From Pseudomonadota bacterium (GTDB lineage Bacteria > Desulfobacterota > Desulfobulbia > Desulfobulbales > Desulfobulbaceae), in the NCBI GenBank assembly GCA_009778235.1, contig WRKE01000304.1, forward strand, positions 1-17,780: 17,780 nt of DNA. Reading direction: 5' to 3'. Positions 1 through 7,019 of this stretch are shown one piece after another (the first letter of the stretch is position 1; each line of letters starts with the position of its first letter). The notes below the pieces were generated by a model, which saw only the letters and a program-made list of their open reading frames with translations, was not told where the DNA came from and did no database searches. A program made the translations under genes and the position numbers.

Positions 1-448
1 GCTCACCCCGCCACTCGGCAATGATTTCCCCGGCGCAGCGCCCCTCCCACGACAGGCTCGCACCATTTGGGGCCGCCAGGGTGAGTACGCAGACAAAATA
101 GGCGGCCCGGTTGTCGACATCGGCCATTTCCTTAAGCAGCCGTTCGCAGTTGGCCAGATCCGTGGCCCCGAGCCCCGCATACCTCGCCGAATGGACTCCT
201 GGCCTGCCACCCAAGGCATCGACCACCAGGCCGGAATCGTCGGCCAAACAGGGCACATTGAACAATTTTGCGTAATGAAGAGCCTTTTTCAGGGCATTCT
301 TCTCGAAGGTGTCCCCGTCCTCAAGAGCCTCGGGCGCGGGATCGAAATCGGCCAATCCGCGCAGGTCGACCGGAAGGCTGCCAAGCACCTCCCGCAATTC
401 CAGATACTTATTCCGATTGCCAGTTGCCAGTACGATCACGTTCTCCAT
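1..448 (-). CDS. rdgB: RdgB/HAM1-family XTP/dITP diphosphatase, N-terminal 149 residues (cut by window edge)
   Basis: The minus strand reads an open frame from ATG at 448 to the window edge, giving 149 of the roughly 200 residues usual for this family. It hydrolyses non-canonical purine nucleoside triphosphates (dITP, XTP, ITP) to monophosphates, keeping deaminated bases out of DNA and RNA in the cytoplasm. Family motifs are visible in order: ATGNRNK at residues 8-14, TFEKNALKKA at 47-56, and LADDSGLVVDALGG at 68-81 followed by PGVHSARYAG at 83-92. The start is chosen because GGAGGG lies about 10 nt upstream and the ATGNRNK strand sits at the expected distance from the N-terminus. The gene is divergent from the PilZ gene and is preceded by a leader with several tiny ORFs, the last of which overlaps its start. 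Identification is secure; the C-terminus lies outside the window. Confidence 0.94.
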   Translation of the reverse strand, partial: MENVIVLATGNRNKYLELREVLGSLPVDLRGLADFDPAPEALEDGDTFEKNALKKALHYAKLFNVPCLADDSGLVVDALGGRPGVHSARYAGLGATDLANCERLLKEMADVDNRAAYFVCVLTLAAPNGASLSWEGRCAGEIIAEWRGE

Positions 449-519
449 CCTTTTGATCCCTCCGAGGTGTTTGCAGCCGATTCCGTCCGCCAATGTGGCA
501 CCGATGCGCGGTTACCCAT
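436..519 (-). CDS. Possible mini-ORF (27 aa) whose stop lies inside the rdgB start
   Basis: ATG at 519 follows AGGTGA by about 6 nt and opens a 27-residue frame that ends at TGA 438-436, 8 nt past the end of the rdgB start codon in another frame. That geometry is typical of translational coupling. The peptide (MGNRASVPHWRTES at its N-terminus) matches no family I know and has no hydrophobic segment. A regulatory role on rdgB translation is an inference only. Confidence 0.27.
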   Translation of the reverse strand: MGNRASVPHWRTESAANTSEGSKGWRT

Positions 520-541
520 CGCTATCACCTTGTTTTTTCAT
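512..541 (-). CDS. Possible mini-ORF (9 aa), overlapping its neighbours
   Basis: ATG at 541 overlaps the stop of the preceding mini-ORF as ATGA, and its TAA stop (514-512) overlaps the ATG at 519 of the next. The encoded peptide is MKKQGDSDG. It has no good ribosome site of its own, so any translation would be by coupling. It is listed because it forms the middle link of a continuous chain of overlapping frames leading to rdgB. It could be chance. Confidence 0.2.
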   Translation of the reverse strand: MKKQGDSDG

Positions 542-618
542 AAAAAATACATATAGCCGTCACTTGCCATTGTATTCCTCCAGGGCGTATCTGTCCGTAG
601 CTTTTTCATTTTGCCCAC
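538..618 (-). CDS. Possible leader mini-ORF (26 aa) upstream of rdgB
   Basis: A 27-codon frame (26 residues plus stop) starts at GTG 618 with AGGAG 6 nt upstream. An in-frame ATG at 570 also has a strong GGAGG 7 nt upstream, which would give a 10-residue peptide ending GYMYFL. Both starts lie downstream of the TATAAT promoter-like sequence at 680-685. The TGA stop (540-538) overlaps the ATG of the next mini-ORF (541-539) as ATGA. I recognise no family. It may be a regulatory leader peptide, a true small protein, or chance; the two well-placed ribosome sites argue for some translation. Confidence 0.35.
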   Translation of the reverse strand: MGKMKKLRTDTPWRNTMASDGYMYFL

Positions 619-642
619 AAGTCTCTCCTTTTTTCTTTGCCT

Positions 643-670
643 TTGCCGCTTTCCCTCTCTAAAATATAAA
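643..670 (+). promoter_or_regulatory. Candidate sigma70 promoter for the PilZ gene
   Basis: TTGCCG (643-648) and TATAAA (665-670) are spaced by 16 nt on the plus strand, giving a predicted start near 677. The footprint would overlap that of the rdgB promoter almost completely. The -35 match is modest, and the region is AT-rich, so chance matches are likely. Confidence 0.35.
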
Positions 671-679
671 AAATATGGA

Positions 680-707
680 ATTATAGGTATTCCGCCCTCT
701 GCCTCAA
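680..707 (-). promoter_or_regulatory. Candidate sigma70 promoter for rdgB
   Basis: Read on the minus strand, TTGAGG (707-702) and a perfect TATAAT (685-680) are separated by 16 nt. Transcription would start near 673 and run left through the mini-ORF chain into rdgB, giving a leader of about 225 nt. Confidence 0.55.
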
Positions 708-742
708 CTCGAAACCGCTCAATTTTTTTCTTCCCGGAAGGC

Positions 743-1225
743 ATGATGACGTTTCCCGCAAACAACATTCCCGCGCCGGACAACTCCTTGATCTACCGGC
801 TGATACAGGCGACCAAACAACGATGGCGGCGGTCCATTGATCCGTCCCTTCCCCAGACCGACCTGCCGGCCCCTCACGATCTTGCCCCATCCGTCCCACC
901 CCCGGTTGACAATCGCAGCCATCCACGCATCCCTGTCAAGGCCACTTCAGTGCAAGTAACCGACGGTTGCCTGTGCGCTACCGCCAAGATCGACAACATC
1001 TCTCCTCTGGGTATCTGCCTGCGCAATCTGCCCGAACCGCTTTACCGTGACGCCAAGAGCCTGACCGTGTTTTCCAGCGACAATCCTGGCCTGCCGATCC
1101 TCCACATCAAGCCGCGCTGGGAGCGGACCGACTGGGAGGGCAAGACCATCGGCGCGGTCATCATCAACGCTCCCGAGGCCTGGCAACTCTTTTTCAGCCG
1201 CATTGCCAGCCAGATCGCCATGTAG
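743..1225 (+). CDS. PilZ-domain protein (putative c-di-GMP receptor)
   Basis: The protein is 160 residues from ATG 743. It carries the two halves of the c-di-GMP-binding PilZ signature: R58-SHP-R62 (RxxxR) and N85-I-S87-PL-G90 ([D/N]xSxxG), followed by the short beta-barrel pattern of the fold. PilZ proteins bind cyclic di-GMP and switch motility, adhesion or polysaccharide export. Residues 1-55 are a proline-rich, probably unstructured extension with no recognised domain. No transmembrane segment or enzymatic domain is seen, so it is a stand-alone cytoplasmic adaptor. GGAAGG at 736-741 fits the second ATG (746) slightly better than the first; the frame also opens further upstream at 611, but there the translation is low-complexity and reads through the promoter-like region. 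The target cannot be told from context, since the neighbours (rdgB, pheA) are unrelated. Confidence 0.8.
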   Translation: MMTFPANNIPAPDNSLIYRLIQATKQRWRRSIDPSLPQTDLPAPHDLAPSVPPPVDNRSHPRIPVKATSVQVTDGCLCATAKIDNISPLGICLRNLPEPLYRDAKSLTVFSSDNPGLPILHIKPRWERTDWEGKTIGAVIINAPEAWQLFFSRIASQIAM

Positions 1226-1247
1226 TGCCGCCAAGCCTCCTGCCCTA

Positions 1248-1274
1248 AACCCTCTGCCATAGTTGGGCAGGGTT
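1248..1274 (+). terminator. Stem-loop after the PilZ gene
   Basis: AACCCT (1248-1253) pairs with AGGGTT (1269-1274), then after a 2-nt bulge GCC (1256-1258) pairs with GGC (1266-1268), leaving a 7-nt loop. It lies 23 nt after the PilZ stop codon. No T-run follows, so it is not a classical intrinsic terminator; it could protect the 3' end or terminate weakly. Confidence 0.35.
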
Positions 1275-1592
1275 CTGCCAGGACGGCATCGGGCGGGTTC
1301 ATGTTTTTGCTGACCGTGACCCCGGCCAACGCCACTGGATCGATTTTGACCACAAGTCCGCCTGTTGATCAAGCCGTTCACCGCTGGCCTGTTCAAATTG
1401 GGCACCATCCCGCTTAATTGTTCGATCGACACCGAAGTTTTTGGCCAAAGCGGGAAACACAATCCTTCCCGACCGTACAACCATGGCGCGACAATTGGCC
1501 AGACAAAGGTTTTGTCCTCGAAAGCAGCCGCCCCTGTTCGAATCAGGTTGATTTTCCAGGATATCCGAAAATTGTCCGGGCCACTGAAATTG

Positions 1593-1621
1593 TTTTCAAG
1601 GCAGATGAACAATGCTATAGT
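1593..1621 (+). promoter_or_regulatory. Extended -10 promoter for pheA-uup
   Basis: TTTTCA (1593-1598), a 17-nt spacer ending in TGC, and TATAGT (1616-1621) form a good sigma70 promoter with an extended -10 (TGn). Transcription would start near 1628, about 70 nt before the pheA ATG. I see no Phe-rich leader peptide or attenuator hairpin in the leader. Confidence 0.6.
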
Positions 1622-1698
1622 ATCAATTTGACTAGGTGTTTGAACCGCGCCTTGCGCCCAATCCTGGTCTTCACCATCATCTTTCCCACGCACACATT

Positions 1699-2802
1699 AT
1701 GGATCAGAAACAGAGCATTCCCGAGGTGCGCCAGCGCATCGATCAGATTGACGACACCATTTTAGAACTCCTCAAGGAGCGCCTCGAATGCGCCAAAACC
1801 ATCGGTCTTCTCAAGAATGAAACCAGCCGGGCCAAATGGGACCCCCAACGCGAGCTGGAAATCTACGAACGGTTGCGAGAAAACAACCACGATGCCTTTC
1901 CCTACAAGGCACTCCGCTCGATTTTCCACGAAATCATCACCACCTGCCGCCTGTCGCAGCGCAAGGTCTCGGTCGCCTACCTCGGCCCGGAGGCCACCTT
2001 CTCCAATCTGGCCGGGGTCAAGTATTTCGGCCAGACCGCCGAATACCTGCCCATGGAATCAATCGCCGAGGTGTTCGAAGAGGTGGAAAAGGAGCGGGTC
2101 AGGTACGGCATCGTACCAGTGGAAAATTCCATTGAAGGCGCGGTCACCTATTCCCTTGACGCCTTTCTCAAGTACAAGGTCAAGATTTGCGGCGAGATCC
2201 AGTTGGCCATCACCCACAACCTGGTCAACCGTTCCGGCAACATCGAGGACATTCAGACCGTGGCCTCCCACTCTCAGCCGCTGGCCCAGTGCCGCAACTG
2301 GCTGAGGAAAAACCTGCCCCAAGTCCCCACCCTAGATGTCTTTTCCACCGGCACCGCCGCCCAGATGGCCGCCAACAACCCCAACATCGGCGCCATTGCC
2401 AGCTCGCTGGCCATCAACACCTACGGCCTCCAGGTGGTGACTCCAGGCATTGAGGACTATCAGGGCAACACCACCCGCTTTTTGGTCATCGGCCGTAAAT
2501 CGCCCTCGAAGAGCGGCCGCGACAAGACTTCGATCCTGATCGGCCTGATCAACCGCCCCGGGGCGCTCAACGAGATCCTGACCATCCTCTCGGCCAAGAA
2601 CATCGATCTGGCCAAGATCGAATCCCGGCCGACCAAAGACAAGCAGTGGAGCTATCTCTTTTTCCTCGACATGATCGGTCATATCGAAGATCCGGTCATT
2701 TATGAGGCATGCAACATTCTTAAGCAGATCTGCGCCTATTTCGAGCAGCTCGGCTCCTACCCGCGCGCCGACGACATCAATCTCAACGGCCGCCCCGACT
2801 GA
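1699..2802 (+). CDS. pheA: P-protein: chorismate mutase / prephenate dehydratase with ACT domain
   Basis: This 367-residue bifunctional enzyme converts chorismate to prephenate and then phenylpyruvate in phenylalanine synthesis. An AroQ-type chorismate mutase occupies residues 6-85 (VRQRIDQIDDTILELLKER, then the WDPQRELEIYERL helix). Prephenate dehydratase spans about 91-265: VAYLGPEATFSN, VPVENSIEGAVTYSL at 139-153, HSQPLAQC at 191-198 and the catalytic TTRF at 258-261. A C-terminal ACT domain (277-355) has PGAL and ESRP (308-311), the phenylalanine-sensing motifs, so feedback inhibition is expected. ATG 1699 is chosen because homologues begin a few residues before the mutase helix; a GTG at 1636 in frame would add a 21-residue tail unlike the family. 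No Shine-Dalgarno is evident. It is followed 32 nt later by uup, probably on one transcript. Confidence 0.96.
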   Translation: MDQKQSIPEVRQRIDQIDDTILELLKERLECAKTIGLLKNETSRAKWDPQRELEIYERLRENNHDAFPYKALRSIFHEIITTCRLSQRKVSVAYLGPEATFSNLAGVKYFGQTAEYLPMESIAEVFEEVEKERVRYGIVPVENSIEGAVTYSLDAFLKYKVKICGEIQLAITHNLVNRSGNIEDIQTVASHSQPLAQCRNWLRKNLPQVPTLDVFSTGTAAQMAANNPNIGAIASSLAINTYGLQVVTPGIEDYQGNTTRFLVIGRKSPSKSGRDKTSILIGLINRPGALNEILTILSAKNIDLAKIESRPTKDKQWSYLFFLDMIGHIEDPVIYEACNILKQICAYFEQLGSYPRADDINLNGRPD

Positions 2803-2834
2803 GGCGGCCAACTCCGGTAAACCGCGACCACCCT

Positions 2835-4679
2835 ATGTGCGCCCTCCTCAGCTGTCAGGGATTGACCAAGGCCTTCGGCGCCCAGGTATTGTTTTCCGGG
2901 GTCACCCTGGTCATCAATAGCGGCGATATCGTCGGCCTGATCGGCCCCAACGGCTCGGGCAAATCGACCCTGCTCAAGATCTTGTGCGGCCTGGAGCCAG
3001 CCGACAGCGGCACTGTTTTTACCCAGAAGCTGCTCCGCATCGGCTATCTGTCCCAGCAGGATATCCTGGTCGAGGAAGCTGGCTGCGCCGGCAACCTCCA
3101 TGCCGCCTGCGAGGGCCTCGACATCGACGAAACCGAGCGGTACAACCGGGTCAACGCCCTGTTGAGCCAGGCCCGATTTCCCGACCCTCAGCAGCCGGTC
3201 CGCCTGCTTTCCGGCGGCTGGCGCAAACGGCTGGCCGTCTGCCGGGCCCTGGTCAACCGGCCCGATATCCTGGTCATGGACGAGCCGACCAACCATCTGG
3301 ACATCGAGGGCATCCTCTGGCTCGAACGCCTGCTCGGCGTGGCCCTGCCCGAGTCTCCCGCGGCGGTGCTCATGGTCAGCCATGACCGGCGCTTTCTGGA
3401 AAACACGGTCAACCGAGTGGTCGAACTGGCCCCGGTCTACCCCGAAGGCTCGTTCCAGGTGCGGGGCGGCTACGCCGATTTCCTCGAAAAAAAGACCGAT
3501 TATCTGCTCCAGCGCCAAAACCTGGAAGAACGGCTGGCCAACAAGGTCCGCCGCGAGACCGAATGGCTGCGCCGCGGCCCCAAGGCCCGCACCACCAAGG
3601 CCCGCTACCGGATCGAGGAGGCCGGCCGCCTCCAGGACGAACTTGGCGAGATCCGGGAACGGAACCGCGCCTTAAGCCAGGTGGGCATCACCTTTGACGC
3701 CACCGGCCGCAAGACCAAAAAGCTGCTGACCGCCACCGGCCTGGAAAAGGGCTTCAACGGCCAGACCCTGTTCACCGACCTGGACATCGACCTCACCCCC
3801 GGCCTGCGCCTGGGGTTGCTGGGCCGCAACGGCAGCGGTAAATCGACCCTGATGCGGATTCTGGCCTCCACCACCCGCCGCAGCGGCCTTTTGCCGGACG
3901 CCGGCGCCATCGCCATGGCCGATGGCCTGCGCGTGGTCAGCTTCGATCAGCGGCGCCATGCACTCGATCCCGACGCCACCCTGCGCCGGGCACTGGCCCC
4001 GGAAGGCGACAGCGTCATCTATCAGGGCCAATCGCTGCATGTGGTCACCTGGGCCAAGCGCTTCCTCTTCCGGACCGACCAGCTGGAAACCCCTGTCTAC
4101 CGGCTCTCGGGCGGCGAACAGGCCCGCATCCTCATTGCCCGATTGATGCTCCAGCCCGCGGATGTTCTGTTACTGGATGAGCCGACCAACGACCTTGACA
4201 TCCCCTCGCTCGATGTCCTGGAAGAAAGCCTGGGCGAGTTTCCCGGTGCCCTGGTGCTGGTCACCCACGACCGTTTCCTCCTCGACCGGGTCTGCAACCT
4301 GGTGCTCGGGTTCGACGGTGCCGGCCGGGCCGAATATTTCGCCGACTACGACCAATGGCTGGCCATGCTGGAGGAACGGGAACGGCAAGCCGCCGCCGGC
4401 AAAGAGCCGCAGACCAGGGAAAAACCTGCCGCCAAGCTGGCCAAGCCGGGCAGGCTCTCGTACATGGATCAGCGCGAATACGACCAGATGGAGGAAAAAA
4501 TCCTCGCCGCCGAAGCCCGGTTGGGCGAGTTGGAGGCGCTTATGGCCGCGCCGGAGGTGATGGCCAATCCGGCCCAGTTGCAGCGGTATTGGCAGGAACA
4601 GCAGGAGATGCAGGGAAAAACCGAGCGACTCTACGATCGCTGGAGCGAATTGGAACAACTCCGGCAGGGCAATACTTAG
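2835..4679 (+). CDS. uup: Uup-type ABC-F ATPase
   Basis: This is a 614-residue protein of two fused ABC ATPase domains with no membrane segment, the ABC-F pattern. Domain 1 has Walker A GPNGSGKST (37-45), signature LSGG (125-128) and Walker B with LVMDEPTNHLD (146-156). Domain 2 has GRNGSGKST (330-338), LSGGEQ (424-429) and LLLDEPTNDLD (445-455). Between them lies the charged interdomain linker (about 217-290, including EWLRRGPKARTTKARYR) that in this family reaches the ribosomal peptidyl-transferase centre. A basic stretch and a helical coiled-coil tail (about 545-612) match the DNA/ribosome-binding C-terminal domain of Uup rather than EttA. ABC-F ATPases rescue or tune ribosomes; Uup also affects excision of transposons in E. 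coli. It follows pheA closely and converges on moaA. Confidence 0.9.
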   Translation: MCALLSCQGLTKAFGAQVLFSGVTLVINSGDIVGLIGPNGSGKSTLLKILCGLEPADSGTVFTQKLLRIGYLSQQDILVEEAGCAGNLHAACEGLDIDETERYNRVNALLSQARFPDPQQPVRLLSGGWRKRLAVCRALVNRPDILVMDEPTNHLDIEGILWLERLLGVALPESPAAVLMVSHDRRFLENTVNRVVELAPVYPEGSFQVRGGYADFLEKKTDYLLQRQNLEERLANKVRRETEWLRRGPKARTTKARYRIEEAGRLQDELGEIRERNRALSQVGITFDATGRKTKKLLTATGLEKGFNGQTLFTDLDIDLTPGLRLGLLGRNGSGKSTLMRILASTTRRSGLLPDAGAIAMADGLRVVSFDQRRHALDPDATLRRALAPEGDSVIYQGQSLHVVTWAKRFLFRTDQLETPVYRLSGGEQARILIARLMLQPADVLLLDEPTNDLDIPSLDVLEESLGEFPGALVLVTHDRFLLDRVCNLVLGFDGAGRAEYFADYDQWLAMLEERERQAAAGKEPQTREKPAAKLAKPGRLSYMDQREYDQMEEKILAAEARLGELEALMAAPEVMANPAQLQRYWQEQQEMQGKTERLYDRWSELEQLRQGNT

Positions 4680-4740
4680 AAGTGGCTCTATGCAACACTC
4701 AGCATTTTCTTGATGAGATGAGGGCGGCCTGTACAGGATG

Positions 4741-4790
4741 ACCCTGCGAAAACCCCAATGTTGGGTTTCGCGACGCTCTACCCAGCTTAC
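4741..4790. repeat. REP-like palindromic element between uup and moaA
   Basis: Two overlapping stems can form. One pairs GCGAAA (4746-4751) and CCCA (4754-4757) with TGGG and TTTCGC (4762-4771). The other pairs GTTGGGT (4760-4766) with ACCCAGC (4780-4786), with one T-G wobble. The minus strand reads CTGGGTAGAGCG then CGAAACCCAACA, a wording that from memory resembles palindromic repeats scattered through many proteobacterial genomes. It sits at a convergent gene end, the usual place for REP elements. Only one copy is in the window. Confidence 0.5.
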
Positions 4791-4863
4791 CGGCGCAAAT
4801 CAAAGTTGCTGACTTTCGTTCATAGCCATTTACTTAAAAAAGCGGGTTGAGGCCGCCGGGCGA

Positions 4864-5907
4864 TCAGCCGCCGATGCGTGACATCCGCCCGTGGCAGTCG
4901 CTGCCGGAGCGGCGCTGCTCGTCTAAATGATGACGTTCGGGCTTGTTGCGGATGGCGGTGAGCATGGCCTGGCGCAGCGCCGAATCATCGAAGCCGTCGC
5001 GCAGTACCGCGCGCAGATCGATTTCTTGATCATGGAGCAGGCAGGAACGGAGCCCGCCGGCCGAGGTCAGGCGCAACCGGTTACACCGGCTGCAGAAATG
5101 GTGACTGATCGGGCTGATGAAGCCGAGCGTCCCCACCGCATCCGCCCCGAGACGATACACCTTGGCCGGACCGTCGTTGCGTTCTTTTTCCATGGGGATC
5201 AGCTCGCCCAGGGCGGCAATGCGGGCCATGATTTCATCGGTGCCGATGTAGGTATCGGCGTTCCAACGGCTGGATCCGCCGATGGGCATGAACTCGATGA
5301 ACCGCACCTGCACCGGCAGTCGCCGTGACAGCAGGGCAAAATCGGCAAGCTCGTCGTCGTTGAGGTGGCGCATGGCCACCATATTGAGCTTCACCGGTGA
5401 AAAACCTAAGCCCAGCACGGTTTCCACCCCGCGCCAGACCTGGTTAAAACAATCAACTCCGGTGATCGCGGCCACCCGCTCGGGCTTGAAGGAATCGAGG
5501 CTGATGTTCACCTTGGTCACCCCGGCCTCGTACAACTCCCGGCCGTAGCGTTCCAGCAGCACGCCGTTGGTGGTGATCCGGACGTCGTCCAACCCCTTGA
5601 TCCGGGTCAGGTCGCGGATGAACCCCATGACGTTGCGGCGCACCAGGGGCTCGCCCCCGGTGAGCCGGACCTTGGTTATGCCCATGGCCACCGCCACCCG
5701 GGCCACCCGTAAGAGCTCCTCGTACGAGAGCAACTCGTCGTGGGCCAGCCTGGCCAGGCAGCCGTTGGCCTCCTCTTCGGTGACGCAGTACCGGCAGCGG
5801 AGGTTACAGCGGTCGGTAAGGCTTAACCGCAGGTAGGAAATGGAGCGGGCGAAGAGATCGACAAGTCCGTTTTCTGATGAGGCGATGGGCGTGTTATGGT
5901 GTATCAT
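4864..5907 (-). CDS. moaA: GTP 3',8-cyclase MoaA (radical SAM)
   Basis: This 347-residue radical-SAM enzyme converts GTP to 3',8-cyclo-GTP, the first step in molybdopterin synthesis (with MoaC). The N-terminal [4Fe-4S]-SAM cluster ligands are C34, C38 and C41 in CNLRCRYC. TGGEPL lies about 35 residues downstream, and the second cluster motif is C272-x2-C275-x13-C289. The protein ends in the conserved MSRIGG tail, whose terminal Gly-Gly enters the active site. ATG 5907 is chosen because a start at 5979 would add 24 residues unlike the family and push into the tsaD upstream region; the upstream AGG is weak. The gene stands alone here, divergent from tsaD by about 100 bp, without other moa genes beside it. 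A supply of Mo/W cofactor would suit an anaerobe rich in molybdo- and tungsto-enzymes. Confidence 0.96.
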   Translation of the reverse strand: MIHHNTPIASSENGLVDLFARSISYLRLSLTDRCNLRCRYCVTEEEANGCLARLAHDELLSYEELLRVARVAVAMGITKVRLTGGEPLVRRNVMGFIRDLTRIKGLDDVRITTNGVLLERYGRELYEAGVTKVNISLDSFKPERVAAITGVDCFNQVWRGVETVLGLGFSPVKLNMVAMRHLNDDELADFALLSRRLPVQVRFIEFMPIGGSSRWNADTYIGTDEIMARIAALGELIPMEKERNDGPAKVYRLGADAVGTLGFISPISHHFCSRCNRLRLTSAGGLRSCLLHDQEIDLRAVLRDGFDDSALRQAMLTAIRNKPERHHLDEQRRSGSDCHGRMSRIGG

Positions 5908-6008
5908 TGATATTTGAAGCCTGGCAGGGATTGGCTGCCTTGCCCAGAGCGAGCGAACAACCTGGAATACAGATAACATTGATACGAGGCGATTGCAACC
6001 GGCGACCC

Positions 6009-7013
6009 ATGCTTATCCTTGCCATTGAAAGTTCCTGCGACGACACGGCAGCGGCTGTTCTTGAACCGGAGAGCCGGATCCGCTCCTCGGTGGTCAGCAG
6101 CCAGAACGAGATCCACGCCCGCTTCGGCGGCATCGTGCCGGAGTTGGCCTCGCGCCGCCATATCGAAATGATCCGGCCGGTGGTCGACCAGGCCCTGGAA
6201 CAGGCCGGGGTCGGACTGGACGACATCGACCTGGTCGCCGCCACCCAAGGACCGGGTCTGGTCGGTTCGCTGCTGGTCGGCTTCACCTTTGCCAAGGCCC
6301 TGGCCCTGGTACGCGGCCTGCCCTGTGTCGGCGTCGACCACATGGCCGGCCATCTGCTGTCCTGCCTGCTCGAAGATCCGCGGCCGGCCTTTCCCTACAC
6401 CGCCCTGATCGTTTCCGGCGGCAACACCTCGCTGTTTTCAGTTGACGATCCCCTGACTTTCTCCCGCCTGGGCAGAACCCGGGACGATGCCGCCGGCGAG
6501 GCCTTTGACAAGGTGGCCAAGTTGCTGGGACTCGGGTATCCAGGCGGACCGATGATCAGCCGCCTGGCCGCCGAGGGCGATCCGACGGCCATCGCCTTTC
6601 CCCGCGCCCGGTTGGATGCGGACAGTCTCGACTTCAGCTTCAGCGGTCTCAAAACCTCGGTGGCCGCCCAGATCAACGCTTGCCGCAGCCAGAGTGAAGG
6701 CCCAAGCGTGGCCGATATCTGCGCCTCGTTTCAGGAGGCAGTGGTCGATGTCCTGGCGGACAAAACCTTGGCCGCGGCCGAGCGGACCGGCCATGGCCGG
6801 GTAGTGCTCGGCGGCGGGGTAGCGGCCAACCCCCGACTGCGGACCGTACTGGCGGAACGCTGTGCCGATAACGGGCTTGAGCTGTTCCTGCCAGCCCCGG
6901 CGCTGTGCACCGACAATGCCGCCATGATCGGCCTGGCCGGCTACTACAGATTTTTAGGCAACCATCTGGCAGAAGCCGATGCCGACGCCTATTCCCGCTC
7001 ACCGCTTAACTAG
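6009..7013 (+). CDS. tsaD: tRNA N6-threonylcarbamoyladenosine transferase TsaD
   Basis: The 334-residue protein belongs to the Kae1/Qri7/YgjD family. With TsaB and TsaE it transfers the threonylcarbamoyl group from TC-AMP to A37 of tRNAs that read ANN codons. The ASKHA start ILAIESSCDDTAAAV (residues 3-17), VPELASRRHIE (43-53), the metal-binding H111-MAG-H115, FSFSGLKT near 214-221 and the C-terminal CTDNAAMIG are all present. ATG 6009 is chosen because the family begins directly at the MLILAIESSCDDT strand; the frame extends upstream to 5877 across the moaA start. No Shine-Dalgarno is visible at this ATG. Its stop is only 6 nt from the rsmA start, indicating one operon. tsaB is not in the window. 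Confidence 0.96.
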   Translation: MLILAIESSCDDTAAAVLEPESRIRSSVVSSQNEIHARFGGIVPELASRRHIEMIRPVVDQALEQAGVGLDDIDLVAATQGPGLVGSLLVGFTFAKALALVRGLPCVGVDHMAGHLLSCLLEDPRPAFPYTALIVSGGNTSLFSVDDPLTFSRLGRTRDDAAGEAFDKVAKLLGLGYPGGPMISRLAAEGDPTAIAFPRARLDADSLDFSFSGLKTSVAAQINACRSQSEGPSVADICASFQEAVVDVLADKTLAAAERTGHGRVVLGGGVAANPRLRTVLAERCADNGLELFLPAPALCTDNAAMIGLAGYYRFLGNHLAEADADAYSRSPLN

Positions 7014-7019
7014 TGTGCC

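Larger units (their letters stand above)
1226..1698. other. 470-bp stretch without a supported gene
   Basis: Between the PilZ gene and pheA I find no frame with convincing coding character. It contains a stem-loop just after the PilZ gene (1248-1274) and the pheA promoter candidate (1593-1621). Frames on both strands are open for 60-100 codons, some with protein-like composition, but none has a recognisable domain, and the longest runs antisense into the PilZ gene. A decayed gene is possible. Confidence 0.5.

Noticed and set aside
947..1693. 248-codon minus-strand frame over the PilZ gene and the gap after it
   Set aside because: It overlaps the PilZ domain for 280 bp and has no family resemblance. 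The part in the gap is mentioned separately as a possible relic.
1636..1698. GTG at 1636 as the pheA start, which would make a nearly leaderless mRNA
   Set aside because: The extra 21 residues (FEPRLAPNPGLHHHLSHAHI) do not resemble chorismate mutase N-termini, whereas ATG 1699 places the first helix as expected.
5908..6008. Promoters between divergent moaA and tsaD
   Set aside because: One must exist, but the best matches (for example TTGCAA and TATCTG for moaA) are too weak to place with confidence.
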